This document shows, piece after piece, positions 25,496 to 35,311 of a stretch of 64,000 nucleotides of DNA (position 1 is its first letter; each line of letters begins with the position of its first letter). Source of the stretch: Nocardiopsis_C rhodophaea (lineage in GTDB: Bacteria; Actinomycetota; Actinomycetes; Streptosporangiales; Streptosporangiaceae); contig NZ_BAAAPC010000022.1 in the NCBI RefSeq assembly GCF_039530945.1, forward strand, positions 40,061 through 104,060. Direction: 5' to 3'. The notes beneath the pieces were generated by a model. The model did not search any database. It was not told the origin of the DNA and saw only the letters and a list, made by a program, of their open reading frames with translations. A program made the translations under genes and the position numbers.

Positions 25496-27388
25496 TCAGC
25501 CGCGGTTCGGCCGCCCCGCTCCCGAGTAGTACTTGCGGTCCTCGCGGTGGTCGACGCTGGCGTCGCCGGTCAGCGGACGGAACCGGACCACCTGCGGGTC
25601 ATGGTCGCTGACCTGGTCATAAAACTCCGCGTTGGCCCGAACGACCTCATAGCGGGCGCGCTCACCGGCCGCGGGGGTGAGCAGCATGTGGTCCAGTGCC
25701 TGGGAGTTGCCGTCGTAGACGTAGTTGTACCGCTCGTCCTCGGGCAGGCCGAGGAGGGGGTTGTCCAGCCCACCGTCGGCGGTCAGGATCTCCAGGGTCC
25801 GGGAGAACTGGAAGTCGTTGAGGTCGCCGACCACCATGACGTTGGCGGCGGGGTCCACGGCGGTGAGGTCGTCGGTGAACGCCCGCACCAGCTCGGCCTG
25901 AGCGTGGCGCTGGACTTCGGAGGTGCGTTCGGGCGGCTGGTGAAGGCCGTGCAGCGGCTGGTCGCCGCGCTTGGAGGAGAAGTGGTTGGCGACGACGAAG
26001 ACGGTCCGCCCCTCGAACGCGAACTCGCCGACCAGAGGCTTGCGGCTCCGCTGCCAGGCGTCGTCGCCGGGGGCGATCCGGCCGGGCGAGACGCTGAGCC
26101 GTGCACGGCCGTCGGGGCCTTCGACGGCCGCGACGGGGGTGGTCGCGTCACCGCCGTCGCGGTCGACGAAGGAGACCCGTGCCGGGTTGAACAGGAAGGC
26201 GTTGCGGATGTTGCCGCCGGGCTGCCCGCCGTCGGTGCCGTCCTCCGGGTTGATCTGCCGCCACTCGTAGGTGGGCCCGCCGGCGTCCTTGATCGCGGCG
26301 ACGAACCGGTCCAGCGTCTCGTCCGCGGCCACGGTGCCGTCGTCGACGGTGCCGTTGTTGTCCTGGATCTCCTCCAGCGCCACGATGTCGGGGGAGCCGA
26401 GGTTCACCGCGACGCCTCGCGCGAGCCCGTCGAACTTCTCCTGCGTGTCGGTGGCCGAGAGGTTCTCCACGTTGTAGGTGGCGGCCGACAGCTCCCAGTC
26501 GCGGTGGTCATCGGCAACGCCCCGGGGCAGCGCGTTGTCCACGTGCCGCCCCAGCGTGGTGGCCCTCAGCAGATAGCCGCCGAACCGGCTGTAGTAGAGC
26601 GGCCCCTCGGTGGTCCCGGCCAGCGCGTCACCGACGTTGGCCTTCGGGAAGGGCTGTTCGGAGAAGGGGATCAGCGACGCGATCTTGAGCCGCCCGCTGT
26701 TGGGGTCGTCGTAGCCGCCGTAGACGGTACCGCCGCGGGGACTGCGGTTCTGCGTCTCCTTGGTGGTCACCCACAGGGCGTTGTAGGGGTCGGTGGGGCC
26801 GACCACGGGGGCGTCGTCGATGCGCAGCACCATGTGCTCGTGGGCTTCCCAGAAGTCCAGGGCGTAGTCCTCGGGGCGCAGCTCCAACTGGTTGATGTCC
26901 CCGTTGTGGTCGGGCGCGTAGGTGGTGGGGACGGTGTCGGAGTCGAGGACGACGGCCGCCGGGACCTCGGCGCCGGTCTCGACCACGGTCCACCGGGCGT
27001 CGGTGAGCTGGGTGATCGTTTGCAATCCGTCACCCGGGCTGTACTCCGTGACGGTGCCGCTGACCCGGACGTCGTCGCCGGGACCGACGTCGGGCGTCGC
27101 GGATCCGGTGAACACGAACAGGGCCTCGCTGGTGCGCGGGTCGCCGTCGGGGTCGGGGTCCTGGAACCAGAAGCCGCGCGCCGAGCCGAACTGGTCGACC
27201 GCGGTGACGACGCCGGGAACGTCCGCAACGTCCTGTCCGGTGTAGGGGGAATGGCGTGTCAGGCCCTGGACCGCGTGGACGCGCGGGGTCTCCGCGGCGG
27301 CCGGGGACGCGGGGACGACGACGGTACCGCAGGTGAGCAGTGTGGTCGCGACCGCCGGGATGAGCGGACGCGTGTTCGAGAAGGCCAC
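25496..27388 (-). CDS. secreted endonuclease/exonuclease/phosphatase-fold nuclease (ExeM/NucH type)
   Basis: The 630-aa exported protein has a signal peptide ending in VPASPAAA|E. An OB-like N-terminal part (VQGLTRHSPYTGQDVADVPGVVTAVD) is typical of extracellular DNases of the ExeM group. The EEP catalytic domain follows at about residues 320-620: TYNVENL, ALEEIQDN, VFVVANHFSSK, VMVVGDLNDF and VSDHDPQVV, the full metal-dependent phosphoesterase set. The GTG at 27388 has TTGGAGGA just ahead. It probably degrades external DNA for nutrients or in biofilms. Confidence 0.93.
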   Translation of the reverse strand: MAFSNTRPLIPAVATTLLTCGTVVVPASPAAAETPRVHAVQGLTRHSPYTGQDVADVPGVVTAVDQFGSARGFWFQDPDPDGDPRTSEALFVFTGSATPDVGPGDDVRVSGTVTEYSPGDGLQTITQLTDARWTVVETGAEVPAAVVLDSDTVPTTYAPDHNGDINQLELRPEDYALDFWEAHEHMVLRIDDAPVVGPTDPYNALWVTTKETQNRSPRGGTVYGGYDDPNSGRLKIASLIPFSEQPFPKANVGDALAGTTEGPLYYSRFGGYLLRATTLGRHVDNALPRGVADDHRDWELSAATYNVENLSATDTQEKFDGLARGVAVNLGSPDIVALEEIQDNNGTVDDGTVAADETLDRFVAAIKDAGGPTYEWRQINPEDGTDGGQPGGNIRNAFLFNPARVSFVDRDGGDATTPVAAVEGPDGRARLSVSPGRIAPGDDAWQRSRKPLVGEFAFEGRTVFVVANHFSSKRGDQPLHGLHQPPERTSEVQRHAQAELVRAFTDDLTAVDPAANVMVVGDLNDFQFSRTLEILTADGGLDNPLLGLPEDERYNYVYDGNSQALDHMLLTPAAGERARYEVVRANAEFYDQVSDHDPQVVRFRPLTGDASVDHREDRKYYSGAGRPNRG

Positions 27389-27596
27389 CCTCTCCTCCAA
27401 GTCGTGTGGGGGTGCCCTCATCGTCGTGCTACCTGGTAACTACTCGAAGGATGACACATGAAGGAGGCGCAACGAATGCCCCGATTGTCGTAATCGCGAG
27501 GATTCTTCGCGTATCTCCAGCCGCACACGCGAAGGGCCGGCCCCGGATGCTCCCGGGACCGGCCCCTGTCGATCGTCAGCGCCGCGAAGACACCGA

Positions 27597-27836
27597 CTAG
27601 ACCCACCAGCTCCATCCTGCGGAGGTGTCGACCAGTTCGTCGACATCGATCCAGTCCGCGATCGACTTCGCGGTATCGGTCGTGGTTTCGGCCGTCGCGG
27701 CCCACCAGCTCCACCCGGCGAACGCGCCCCATCCGGGGTTCTGCGTTACGGCCGCGTCGTCCGCAGCAGCAGGGAAAGACGTCCCCATAACAGCAGCGGC
27801 CGAGATCGCCGCCACCGCACAGATCTTCTTGAGCAC
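27597..27836 (-). CDS. small secreted peptide with duplicated GWSWW motif
   Basis: The 79-aa protein starts at GTG 27836 behind AAAGGTG. A signal peptide (LKKICAVAAISAAAVMG…FPAAA|DD) precedes a mature part of some 50 residues. AGWSWWA occurs in the middle and AGWSWWV is the exact C-terminus; GWGAFAGWSWW adds a third Trp site. The stretch between is acidic (ETTTDTAKSIADWIDVDELVDT). There are no Cys. No family is recognised; the Trp-rich ends suggest a surface- or membrane-active or signalling peptide, which is only a guess. A longer upstream start (27875) exists but would bury the signal peptide. Confidence 0.7.
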   Translation of the reverse strand: MLKKICAVAAISAAAVMGTSFPAAADDAAVTQNPGWGAFAGWSWWAATAETTTDTAKSIADWIDVDELVDTSAGWSWWV

Positions 27837-28506
27837 AGCGCACCTTTCGCTCGAACTTCGTCCATCCCCGTCCAATAAGATGACCTATCGGGCACACCAG
27901 ACACAAGCCCCGGATGCAAATATTAACGGCGTTCTTCGACATTCTCTGTCATAGTGTGAAATTCAACCTGGACACCGCAGGTGGCGGACGGTGTCAATGA
28001 CGCATCCCAGCACCATTGACACGGCATGGACCTGCGGGTAGGCAGCATTCAGAGCACACGGACGGAGATGGGGGCGGCACCTATTCCGGAGAGCGAAAAG
28101 CGCGGTCCCACCCGCGCCCTACTCGCCCCCGAAGCCGACTCGGCCGCCGTCGAATTTGACGCCTCCACCAGCGGAATTCCCCGAACCCCGGAAACCTAGC
28201 CCATGTCGGCGGCTAAAGAGCGCCAAATATCCGGAAAAGCCACTATCTCGGACTCTGGGCTGCGTGGCGAGCCCCTCGGCGCGCACGCGGCCCCGACACC
28301 TCGTGCACCCCCAGGTTACGGTCAAGCACTCACCATAATAAGGGTCCTTAGACCCTCATGCGGCGGTATTGCTTCTTAAGGATCGCTTCGGCCCGGATTG
28401 CGCAGGCACTCACGAGGTAAATTATCGTTAAAAGTCGGTAATGTCGGGGTCAGCGATGGGTCGACCGGCGCACCCCCGCGGTGCGGCGGCCACGGACGCC
28501 CCGCCC
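27837..28506. other. 670-bp intergenic stretch, AT-rich in part, with a 9-bp inverted repeat
   Basis: No gene is supported here. The part next to the small secreted peptide gene is unusually AT-rich and should hold its promoter. GTGTCAATG at 27991-27999 and CATTGACAC at 28014-28022 form a perfect pair with a 14-base loop, a possible operator. Open frames farther right are Gly/Arg-rich and look accidental. Confidence 0.5.
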
Positions 28507-31500
28507 CTACAGCAGGCGCAGCTGAGTGTCGCGCTGCTTGCGGCGCGCGGCCGCCTCGCCGACTCTCTCGCAGACACTGGTGTCGACATCAGCGAGGAAC
28601 GGGGACCGGGCGCTCTGCCGGGCACTCCCCTGGCGCACCCGCTCGGCGGCGTGGCTGAGGAACAGGTGGCGCTGGGCGCGGGTCATGCCGACGAACAGCA
28701 GCCGACGCTCCTCGCGCACCTCCTCCTCGTCGGCCCCCTCGGGCGAGGCTCCCGGCCACCGCAGCGGCAGCAGGCCGTCCTCGCATCCCACGACGAACAC
28801 CACGGGGAACTCCAGGCCCTTGGCGGCATGCAGGGTCAGGAGCGAGACGCGGTCCGCCCGCGGATCCCAGGTGTCCACCTCGACACCGAGCGCCAGCTCG
28901 TCGCGGAACCGCTCCATGTCAGCGCCGCACTCCTCGGCCCGCGGCTTGAGCAGATCGACGGCGGTATGGATATCGACGGCCGCCTCCTCCCGCTCCGCCC
29001 GCGGAATCCGCTCGATGACGGCATCCGCCGCCCTCAGCAGGCGATCCGTGACAGAAGGCTCCGCCGATGCCGCACCCGCCGTCGGGGCGAACGCCAGCTC
29101 GGCGAGGATCGGCCGCACACCCGGCCGGTCGGTGATCCGGTCGTGCGAGCGCTTCTGGAACGGCAGCCCGGCACGGGTCAGCCCCTCCATCACGGCGTTG
29201 GCCTGCCGGTCGGTCCGGTACAAGACGGCGAAGTCGGAGAAACCCAGGCCGTGGGTCGCGTCGGTGGTGATCCGCCCGCTGTCGAAGGAATGGAACGAAG
29301 CACCGCCCAGCAGCTGCTCGATTGTGCGCGCGACGAACGAAGCCTCGGCCCGCTCGTTGGCGGCGGAGTGCACCCCGACCCGGTCGTCCTCGTGATCGCC
29401 CATCGGCCGCAGCTCGCGCTCGGGCACCAGGGTCGTCGGGCTGATCGCCTGGAGGGAGGCGGCCAGGATGTTCGCGCTGGACCGGTAGTTGCGGGTGAGC
29501 TGCACCGTGCGGGCGCCGGGGAAATCCTCGCGAAAGCGGAGGAAGAAGCCGACATTGGCGCCCCGGAACCGGTAGATGGCCTGGTCCGGGTCGCCGATCG
29601 CGGTGAGGTTGCCGTCCGCGGGCGCGAGCAGGCGCAGCAGCCGGTACTGCTGGTCGTCGACGTCCTGATACTCGTCGACCGAGATCCACCGGTAGCGGTC
29701 GCGGAAGGAGGCGGCCAGGTCGGCGTCGGACTCCAGCAGCTCGACGGGAAGCCCGATGAGGTCATCGAAGTCCACGAGGTCGCTCTGGCGGAGCGCCTTG
29801 GTGTAGCGGTCGGCAGCGTCCGCGAGCTCCGGGGGCATCCCCTCGTCGGCCCCGCGCCGCCGGGAGCGCGCGTCGAGCAGGCGCCGCGCCGTCTGCTCGT
29901 CACCGGCCGCCTCCGCGGCGAGGTCCAGTTGGCGGGCCTGGTCGGCGATGCCGAACGCCGGGGTCAGCCCCGCACGGCCGGACAGCTCGCGCAGCATGCG
30001 CAGGCCGAGGGAGTGGAAGGTGGCGATGGTGAGCCGGGGCGCGTGCTCGGGCGCGAGCGCGGTGAGCCGCTCCCCCATCTCCTCGGCGGCACGTCGGGTG
30101 AAAGTGATCGCCAGGCAGTGCTCCGGGTCCACGCCGCGTTCGACCACGAGGTGGGCGAGGCGGTGCGTGAGCGTGCGGGTCTTACCCGTGCCGGGGCCGG
30201 CGATGATCAGCACCGGCCCGTCGGTGATCTCGGCCGCGGCGCGCTGGTCGGGGTCGAGCCCGTCGAGCAGCGACGCGTTGGCGCGGTCGGGCGGCTCCGG
30301 GGCCTCCCCCGGCGGCCGGTTTCCGCGCACCGCGCCAGAGCCGGGCGGCGTCGCCTCATCGCTCCGCTCGGGTCGATCAGGACCGGGCCCCGCGGACGCC
30401 GTGGAGCGACGGGACGCGGGCCCGCCCTCGCTCGCGGGGGACTCGGGCGCCGCTGCCCTCTCCGTCTCCTTGTGCGAGGCCCCGGTCGGCTTGGGCGGTG
30501 CCGCGTCCCCTCCAGCCGGGGCGGACGGTGGCTCAGCCGCTGACTCACGCCGTGGCGTCTTCGGCCCGGGGCCCGCGCCGCCGGTGTCGAACGGCAGGTC
30601 GTCGAAGAGGCACGGGGCCGCAGCGGTGCTCGCCCGCTTGAGCTCGTCGGGTTCGAAGAGCCGGATCACCCCGTACTCGCCGTCGTATCCGGCCTCGCGG
30701 ATCACCGCTCCGCGCCGCAGTCGGGCCACCGCCTCGGCGAGGAGCGTCGAGTGGCGCTCGATGTCGTCGGTCGGCACGCTTTCGAGGATCGCCAGCTCGG
30801 GCCCGAGCGCGGCGGTGAGCGTGTCGATCTCGCCGCGGACCTTCTTGCTCTTCGGCCCCACGCTGAGGATCTCACCCATGACCTCGGGGAGCGGGACGAG
30901 ACTGCGGAAGTCGGCCGCCCCCTCGGGCCGGGCGCCCTCCGGCCGGTCGGCCAGCTCCTCGACCCTGCTCAGCACGCCCACCGTGACGGGCTTACCGCAC
31001 ACGGGGCAGGCGGTGCCGCGCTCGCGCGTTTCGCGGGGTTCCATCCGGACCTCGCACTTGCGGTGCCCGTCGACGTGGTACTTGCCTTCCTCGGGGAAGA
31101 ACTCGACGCTTCCCCTGTGCCCGACACCGGTCTCCAGAGCGCGCCGGATGGCGAAGTAGTCGAGCTCGGTGTCGAGCACGGTGGTTTCGCGGCCGAGCAT
31201 GGGCGGCGAGTGCGCGTCGGAGTTGCTCACCAGCCGGTAACGGTCCAGGCCGGAGATCCGCCAGTTCATGGCGGGGTCGCTCGACAGCCCGGTTTCCAGG
31301 GCGAAGATGTGGTCGGAGAGGTCGAGGTAGCAGTCCTCGACCGCGTCGAACCCGGCCTTCGACCCGAGGACGGCGAACCACGGCGTCCAGACGTGCGCGG
31401 GCACCAGATACGAGCCGGCGCCGCTCTCCAGGGTGATCTCCAGCAGGTCGCGGGAGTCCAGCCCGATGATCGGCCGACCATCGGAGCCGAGGTTGCCGAT

Positions 31501-31887
31501 CCGCCCGAGCCTGCGGTTGAACTCCGCGGCGGCCTCGAAGTCGGGCATGTAGATGAGGTGGTGGATCTTGCGCGTGCGGTCGCCGCGCTTGTAGATGGTG
31601 GAGATCTCCACCGATAGCATGAACCGCACGGGGGCCGCGGCCATGTTCGGCGGAAGCTTCCGAACGATGTCCCGGTCCAGATCCTCCCGCAGCCGGAACA
31701 ACCCGGGCTCGGCGGGCACCAGGCTCTCGCGCAGATGGGCGAACCACGCCGGGTGGGTGAAATCCCCGGTCCCAACGACCGTAATGCCCTTACGCCGCGC
31801 CCACCAGGTCAAATGTTCCAGGTCGGCGTCCTTGCTGCAGGCCCTGGAGTACTTCGAGTGGATATGCAGATCGGCATGGAAGCGCAC
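28507..31887 (-). CDS. fusion of EndoQ-like PHP endonuclease with UvrD/PcrA-type helicase
   Basis: The 1,126-aa protein has two enzymes in one chain. Residues 1-310 form a PHP nuclease: HADLHIHSKYS, GTGDFTHPAW, LSVEIST, VPAHVWTPW, VSNSDAHS, and a zinc site with HRKC (275-278) and CPVCGK (294-299), as in endonuclease Q, which nicks DNA 5' of deaminated bases. A helical part reaches about 425, and a Pro/Ser-rich linker spans about 435-540. The SF1A helicase follows: AGPGTGKT (563-570), ITFTRRAAEEM, DEYQDVDDQQYRLL, GDPDQAIYRFRGA, LTRNYRS, TLHAAKGLEF and VGMTRAQRHL. The GTG at 31887 lies 8 bp from GGGAGGA. A role in repairing deaminated DNA is inferred. Confidence 0.92.
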   Translation of the reverse strand: MRFHADLHIHSKYSRACSKDADLEHLTWWARRKGITVVGTGDFTHPAWFAHLRESLVPAEPGLFRLREDLDRDIVRKLPPNMAAAPVRFMLSVEISTIYKRGDRTRKIHHLIYMPDFEAAAEFNRRLGRIGNLGSDGRPIIGLDSRDLLEITLESGAGSYLVPAHVWTPWFAVLGSKAGFDAVEDCYLDLSDHIFALETGLSSDPAMNWRISGLDRYRLVSNSDAHSPPMLGRETTVLDTELDYFAIRRALETGVGHRGSVEFFPEEGKYHVDGHRKCEVRMEPRETRERGTACPVCGKPVTVGVLSRVEELADRPEGARPEGAADFRSLVPLPEVMGEILSVGPKSKKVRGEIDTLTAALGPELAILESVPTDDIERHSTLLAEAVARLRRGAVIREAGYDGEYGVIRLFEPDELKRASTAAAPCLFDDLPFDTGGAGPGPKTPRRESAAEPPSAPAGGDAAPPKPTGASHKETERAAAPESPASEGGPASRRSTASAGPGPDRPERSDEATPPGSGAVRGNRPPGEAPEPPDRANASLLDGLDPDQRAAAEITDGPVLIIAGPGTGKTRTLTHRLAHLVVERGVDPEHCLAITFTRRAAEEMGERLTALAPEHAPRLTIATFHSLGLRMLRELSGRAGLTPAFGIADQARQLDLAAEAAGDEQTARRLLDARSRRRGADEGMPPELADAADRYTKALRQSDLVDFDDLIGLPVELLESDADLAASFRDRYRWISVDEYQDVDDQQYRLLRLLAPADGNLTAIGDPDQAIYRFRGANVGFFLRFREDFPGARTVQLTRNYRSSANILAASLQAISPTTLVPERELRPMGDHEDDRVGVHSAANERAEASFVARTIEQLLGGASFHSFDSGRITTDATHGLGFSDFAVLYRTDRQANAVMEGLTRAGLPFQKRSHDRITDRPGVRPILAELAFAPTAGAASAEPSVTDRLLRAADAVIERIPRAEREEAAVDIHTAVDLLKPRAEECGADMERFRDELALGVEVDTWDPRADRVSLLTLHAAKGLEFPVVFVVGCEDGLLPLRWPGASPEGADEEEVREERRLLFVGMTRAQRHLFLSHAAERVRQGSARQSARSPFLADVDTSVCERVGEAAARRKQRDTQLRLL

Positions 31888-32119
31888 GCGTGGAATCCTC
31901 CCACACCCCGAATGCCCGAGGGGATGTGAATGGACTCCGTTGACGGCCATTGTCGGCACTGTGCCCGATACGCAGTAGGCCGCAGTTGCGGCGATCGACG
32001 ACGGGGCATCGCGGACGGCGTCCGAACCAGTCGGTGAACGCCGCCGTGCGCACCGCACGCGACCGGACCCAGGCCGATCCGCTGGACGGACTCCGCTGCC
32101 GCGTCCAGCCTGCTACTCC

Positions 32120-33031
32120 TCAAAGGGGACGGCTGTGGAACTTCCTCGCTATCCGGTCCTCGACGACCCGCGCCAGGCGGATGGCCGTCCGGTCCTTCTG
32201 CCAGGCGGACTCGCCCTCGTCGGTCCCGAAGTAGTTGGAGAGCACCGTGATGTTGTCCACCCGGAAGGCCACGAGGGCATAGGAGTCCGGAGTGCCCTCG
32301 TCGACCTCGTCGGGTTGGAGGAGCTCCATGGAGAGCAGCACGGCCTCGTCGCCGACGTCCACGTCGCGCATCCGCACGTACGTCTGGATGGCGTCCTTCG
32401 GAGGCCCGTACTCGATCTCCCGTTCGGCCTTGTCACGCCAGGTGGCCAGACTGGCGGCGGCCTCGGCGCCACGATCGCCGGGTGCAACGTCGTCGGAGTA
32501 CCGCTCGAACCAGACGCGCATCCTGTCCGGCTTGGCCTTGTCGTTGCAGCGGACGATCTCCTCCTGCGCGGATCCCGGAGCAAGGTCGGCCTGCTGGTCG
32601 CGCTCCTGCTCGACGATCCGCCCCTCGATCGCGGGGAAATCCGACAGCACTCGGCGGGGGAAGATGTCACCGCAGTCGGGAATGTCGGTGTAGACCTGCG
32701 GAACCGCGGACTCGGCCTCGGGCGTCGCGGAGGGGCTTTCCTCTGCCGAAACCGCAGCATTTTCGGACCCCGGATTGCGGACCACCAGCACCACTATGAC
32801 AACAGCGACGAGCAGGACCACGGCGAGGCTCACCGCGATGATGCCGATCGCCAGCCCGTTCCTCCTCGGGCCTGAGGGCGGCGGCCCACCAAACGGGGGC
32901 CCAGGCGGGTAGCCGGGCGGTGGCGGTGCCCCTTGCCCGGGTCCGGGGTACGGCCATGACTGCGGGGCCGGGCCTTGAGGCCCCGGATAACCGGGGGGAC
33001 CGGGCCGGTGCGGGGAGGGCGGGCCGTGCAT
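32120..33031 (-). CDS. hypothetical membrane-anchored protein with Pro-rich cytoplasmic tail
   Basis: The 303-aa protein starts with about 55 residues rich in Pro, Gly and Tyr (PPGYPPGPPFGG type). One membrane helix (AIGIIAVSLAVVLLVAVVIVVLVV) follows, then an outer domain of about 210 residues with Cys in IPDCGDIFPRRVL and EEIVRCNDKA, a pattern close to DUF3558-like exported proteins. GGAG lies 12 bp before the ATG. Such proteins are common in actinomycetes, often beside kinases, and their role is unknown. It stands alone here. Confidence 0.75.
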   Translation of the reverse strand: MHGPPSPHRPGPPGYPGPQGPAPQSWPYPGPGQGAPPPPGYPPGPPFGGPPPSGPRRNGLAIGIIAVSLAVVLLVAVVIVVLVVRNPGSENAAVSAEESPSATPEAESAVPQVYTDIPDCGDIFPRRVLSDFPAIEGRIVEQERDQQADLAPGSAQEEIVRCNDKAKPDRMRVWFERYSDDVAPGDRGAEAAASLATWRDKAEREIEYGPPKDAIQTYVRMRDVDVGDEAVLLSMELLQPDEVDEGTPDSYALVAFRVDNITVLSNYFGTDEGESAWQKDRTAIRLARVVEDRIARKFHSRPL

Positions 33032-33241
33032 CAGGAAATGGACTCCTCGGAAAACCGACGAAACGCACTCTGCGTCCGACAGCAGACCATATCCCGCCCC
33101 ACCGGCCGGGGCGCCCGCCTCGCCGACCGCGCACGCTGCCGCGGCACGGGCGCCCGCGGATCATCCCGTCCGGAAAAGGCCCGTTGGAGAAACGGGTCTC
33201 CCGGATTTCTCCCGATGGCTCTCGCCGAGGGGCCTCAGAAC

Positions 33242-33277
33242 ACACCAAAGGCCAGAACGAATGTTCTGGCCTGGTGT
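33242..33277 (-). terminator. hairpin after tRNA-Ala
   Basis: ACACCAAAGGCCAGAAC and GTTCTGGCCTGGTGT pair across a GAAT loop, with a two-base bulge. It begins 8 bp past the 3' end of the tRNA on the minus strand. Confidence 0.65.
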
Positions 33278-33283
33278 CCTTGC

Positions 33284-33359
<76 letters not shown>

Positions 33360-33424
33360 TCAAGACGTGTACGACTTTAGCAGCTTCGTCGGGGTGGTTC
33401 GAACGCGTTATCCGCCCGTGGGGT

Positions 33425-34087
33425 TCAGTCCCCCGCGGCGCGCAGATGGGCGTCGGCGTACTGGTCGTAGACCTGGTCGCGGCGGGAAGCGAGGTCGGCG
33501 AGCTCGACGATCTCGGCCTCGCGTTCGGCCTGTTCGCGGGCCCGGCGGGCACGGAGGGCCTCGCGCCGGCGGTGCTCGCGGTATTCGGCGGCGCGGCGTT
33601 CGGCGTCGGCCTTCGCGGCTTCCCGGAGCAGCACCATGTGCCCTGCCAGCAACAGCGCCGGTGGGGCCAGGACCCACCACGGGCCCAGGCCGGCGGCCAC
33701 GGCGATGGCCGTGGCCACGAACAGGGTGGTCAAGCCGGTGGTGCGGCGCCTGCGGCGGGCGATGACGCGGGCCCGGCCGGGAGTGGAAGCCAGCGGTCGC
33801 GGGCGGGGGCGAGGGCCGGACCGCCGCGGGTCGGCCGCGCCGCCGACGTCACCGCCGTCGTAGCGGAGCACCTGGGTTCGCTGGGAGTCGGGGTCGTCGA
33901 GGGGATCGTCCACGCTGTCCTCATCGACGCCCTCGTCGACGGAGCCCTCGGGACCGTCCTCGTCGGCGTCATCGGCGCGGCGGCCGGTGCCGATGAAGGG
34001 CTCGGCGGCGTCGCGGCGCATCAGCATCGGGACGAGGACGATGAGCCAGACCACGACAATGGCGAGGTACAAGGGAGAGCTGCTCAT
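33425..34087 (-). CDS. sepX: SepX/GlpR, actinobacterial divisome membrane protein
   Basis: The 220-aa protein has an N-terminal helix with the family signature (MSSSPLYLAIVVVWLIVLVP then MLMRRD), a long acidic, disordered middle, and two helices (TTLFVATAIAVAAG, WVLAPPALLLAGHMVLL). It ends in a basic coiled coil (ERRAAEYREHRRREALRAR). In Streptomyces SepX stabilises FtsZ rings; in Corynebacterium GlpR is the membrane receptor of the gephyrin-like Glp. GAGGAGG precedes ATG 34087. A moeA/glp gene sits 2.4 kb away on the same strand, in line with the known pairing. Confidence 0.85.
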   Translation of the reverse strand: MSSSPLYLAIVVVWLIVLVPMLMRRDAAEPFIGTGRRADDADEDGPEGSVDEGVDEDSVDDPLDDPDSQRTQVLRYDGGDVGGAADPRRSGPRPRPRPLASTPGRARVIARRRRRTTGLTTLFVATAIAVAAGLGPWWVLAPPALLLAGHMVLLREAAKADAERRAAEYREHRRREALRARRAREQAEREAEIVELADLASRRDQVYDQYADAHLRAAGD

Positions 34088-34497
34088 CACTCCTCCTCGT
34101 ACCGCAGGTCACCGGACACTCCCCGACACCCGGCGACGCGGTGGCCCGTGCGTAAACCCTCACGGGAACCAACGGGGCAACCCGAGGTCACGGCCCGCCG
34201 TCTGCGGCTTTCGCAGTACCGCTCACCAACAGCCGTCTCCCATGCGCCTTATGCACGTATGCCCGCATCGTCGATGCCTCTACGTTCCGCACCGTACGAC
34301 CCGGTGTCCGTAAATGCGCAATATTCGGGCCGGAGTGTCGTGAGATTACAGTCTTTCCTTGTACCCAGATGTCTCCTCAGCGGGCGAATCGACGTCGGGA
34401 ATCCGACAATCGCACCATCCGTTATTGCGAGCCCACCATGAGTCACGTGGTGTGAGCTGAGGAAACGGCCTCCTCCTGGTTTTCGGTCAGTGGTGGT
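34088..34497. other. 410-bp intergenic region
   Basis: No gene, RNA or long repeat was recognised between the GNAT gene and sepX. The right part (34,240-34,450) is less GC-rich and may hold the sepX promoter. Confidence 0.4.
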
Positions 34498-35139
34498 TCA
34501 GCGCCCTTCCTGCGACGGCCCGGTGCCGCTGACGTGGCGTCGGCGCCGCCATCGGGCGAGCAGTCCGCCGGGGATGTCTTCGCACGTCAAGGCGTAGCAG
34601 ATGTGGTCTCGCCAGGCACCGTCGATATGCAGCTGGCGCCTGCGGATGCCCTCCTCGTGGAAACCGAGCTTCTCGGCGACGCGTCGGCTCGCCTGGTTCT
34701 CAGGCCGGATGTTGGCCTCGATCCGGTGCAGGCCGACCGTGAAGAACGCGTGGTCGACCGCGAGCGCCACCGCCGTGGGGGTGATCCCCCGTCCAGCGTA
34801 GGCGCTGTCGATCCAGTAGCCCACCTGAGCGGAGCGCGCCGACCCCCAGACGATCGCGCTGATCGTCAGCTGGCCGACGAAGACTCCGCTGTAGGTGATG
34901 GCCCACGGCATCGAGATGCCATTCCGGGCCTCCCTCCGGATGGCCTGGAGCATGGCGATATAGGGGGTGATGCCGGTGGTCTGCAACGGCATCTCGGGAT
35001 GGGTGGGTTCCCAGGGCCGCAGCCATTCGGCATTGCGCACACGCGTCTCACGCAGCGCCGCGGCATCGCGGAGCCGCAGAGGGCGCAAACCGACCGGCCC
35101 CTCGGCCAGGGTGATCGGCCAGCCACGGATCCGATTCAC
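34498..35139 (-). CDS. GNAT N-acetyltransferase, RimJ/RimL type
   Basis: The 213-aa protein has LRPLRLRDAAALRETR, VGQLTISAI, VGYWIDSAYAGRGITPTAVALAVDHAF with the acetyl-CoA-binding loop, and HRIEANIRPENQASRRVAEKLGF. These are hallmarks of ribosomal-protein or peptide N-terminal acetyltransferases. The GTG at 35139 sits behind AGGGACGGAA. It lies between mog and sepX, a position conserved in actinomycetes. The actual substrate is not known. Confidence 0.9.
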   Translation of the reverse strand: MNRIRGWPITLAEGPVGLRPLRLRDAAALRETRVRNAEWLRPWEPTHPEMPLQTTGITPYIAMLQAIRREARNGISMPWAITYSGVFVGQLTISAIVWGSARSAQVGYWIDSAYAGRGITPTAVALAVDHAFFTVGLHRIEANIRPENQASRRVAEKLGFHEEGIRRRQLHIDGAWRDHICYALTCEDIPGGLLARWRRRRHVSGTGPSQEGR

Positions 35140-35311
35140 TTCCGTCCCTCCGATCCCGGGGTGACAAGGCCCAGTATTCCACCACCCCCCTCAGGCGGGC
35201 GGCGATCAAGCAATGTGATGACAAAAGGGACCCGCAGGAAACCGGGATAGTGGCCTGACCACCAGGGGTGACACCGGGCCGGGGACCGGCGCGGAGGGCG
35301 GGTGTCGGCCG

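Noticed and set aside
25397..27439. 680-codon open frame antisense to the secreted nuclease
   Set aside because: Shadow of a motif-complete gene with a good ribosome site.
28119..28325. 68-codon Gly/Arg-rich minus-strand frame
   Set aside because: No ribosome site, no family, no conserved-looking motif; composition explains it.
28441..30543. 700-codon open frame antisense to the nuclease-helicase fusion
   Set aside because: No recognisable motifs; the opposite strand encodes two intact enzyme domains.
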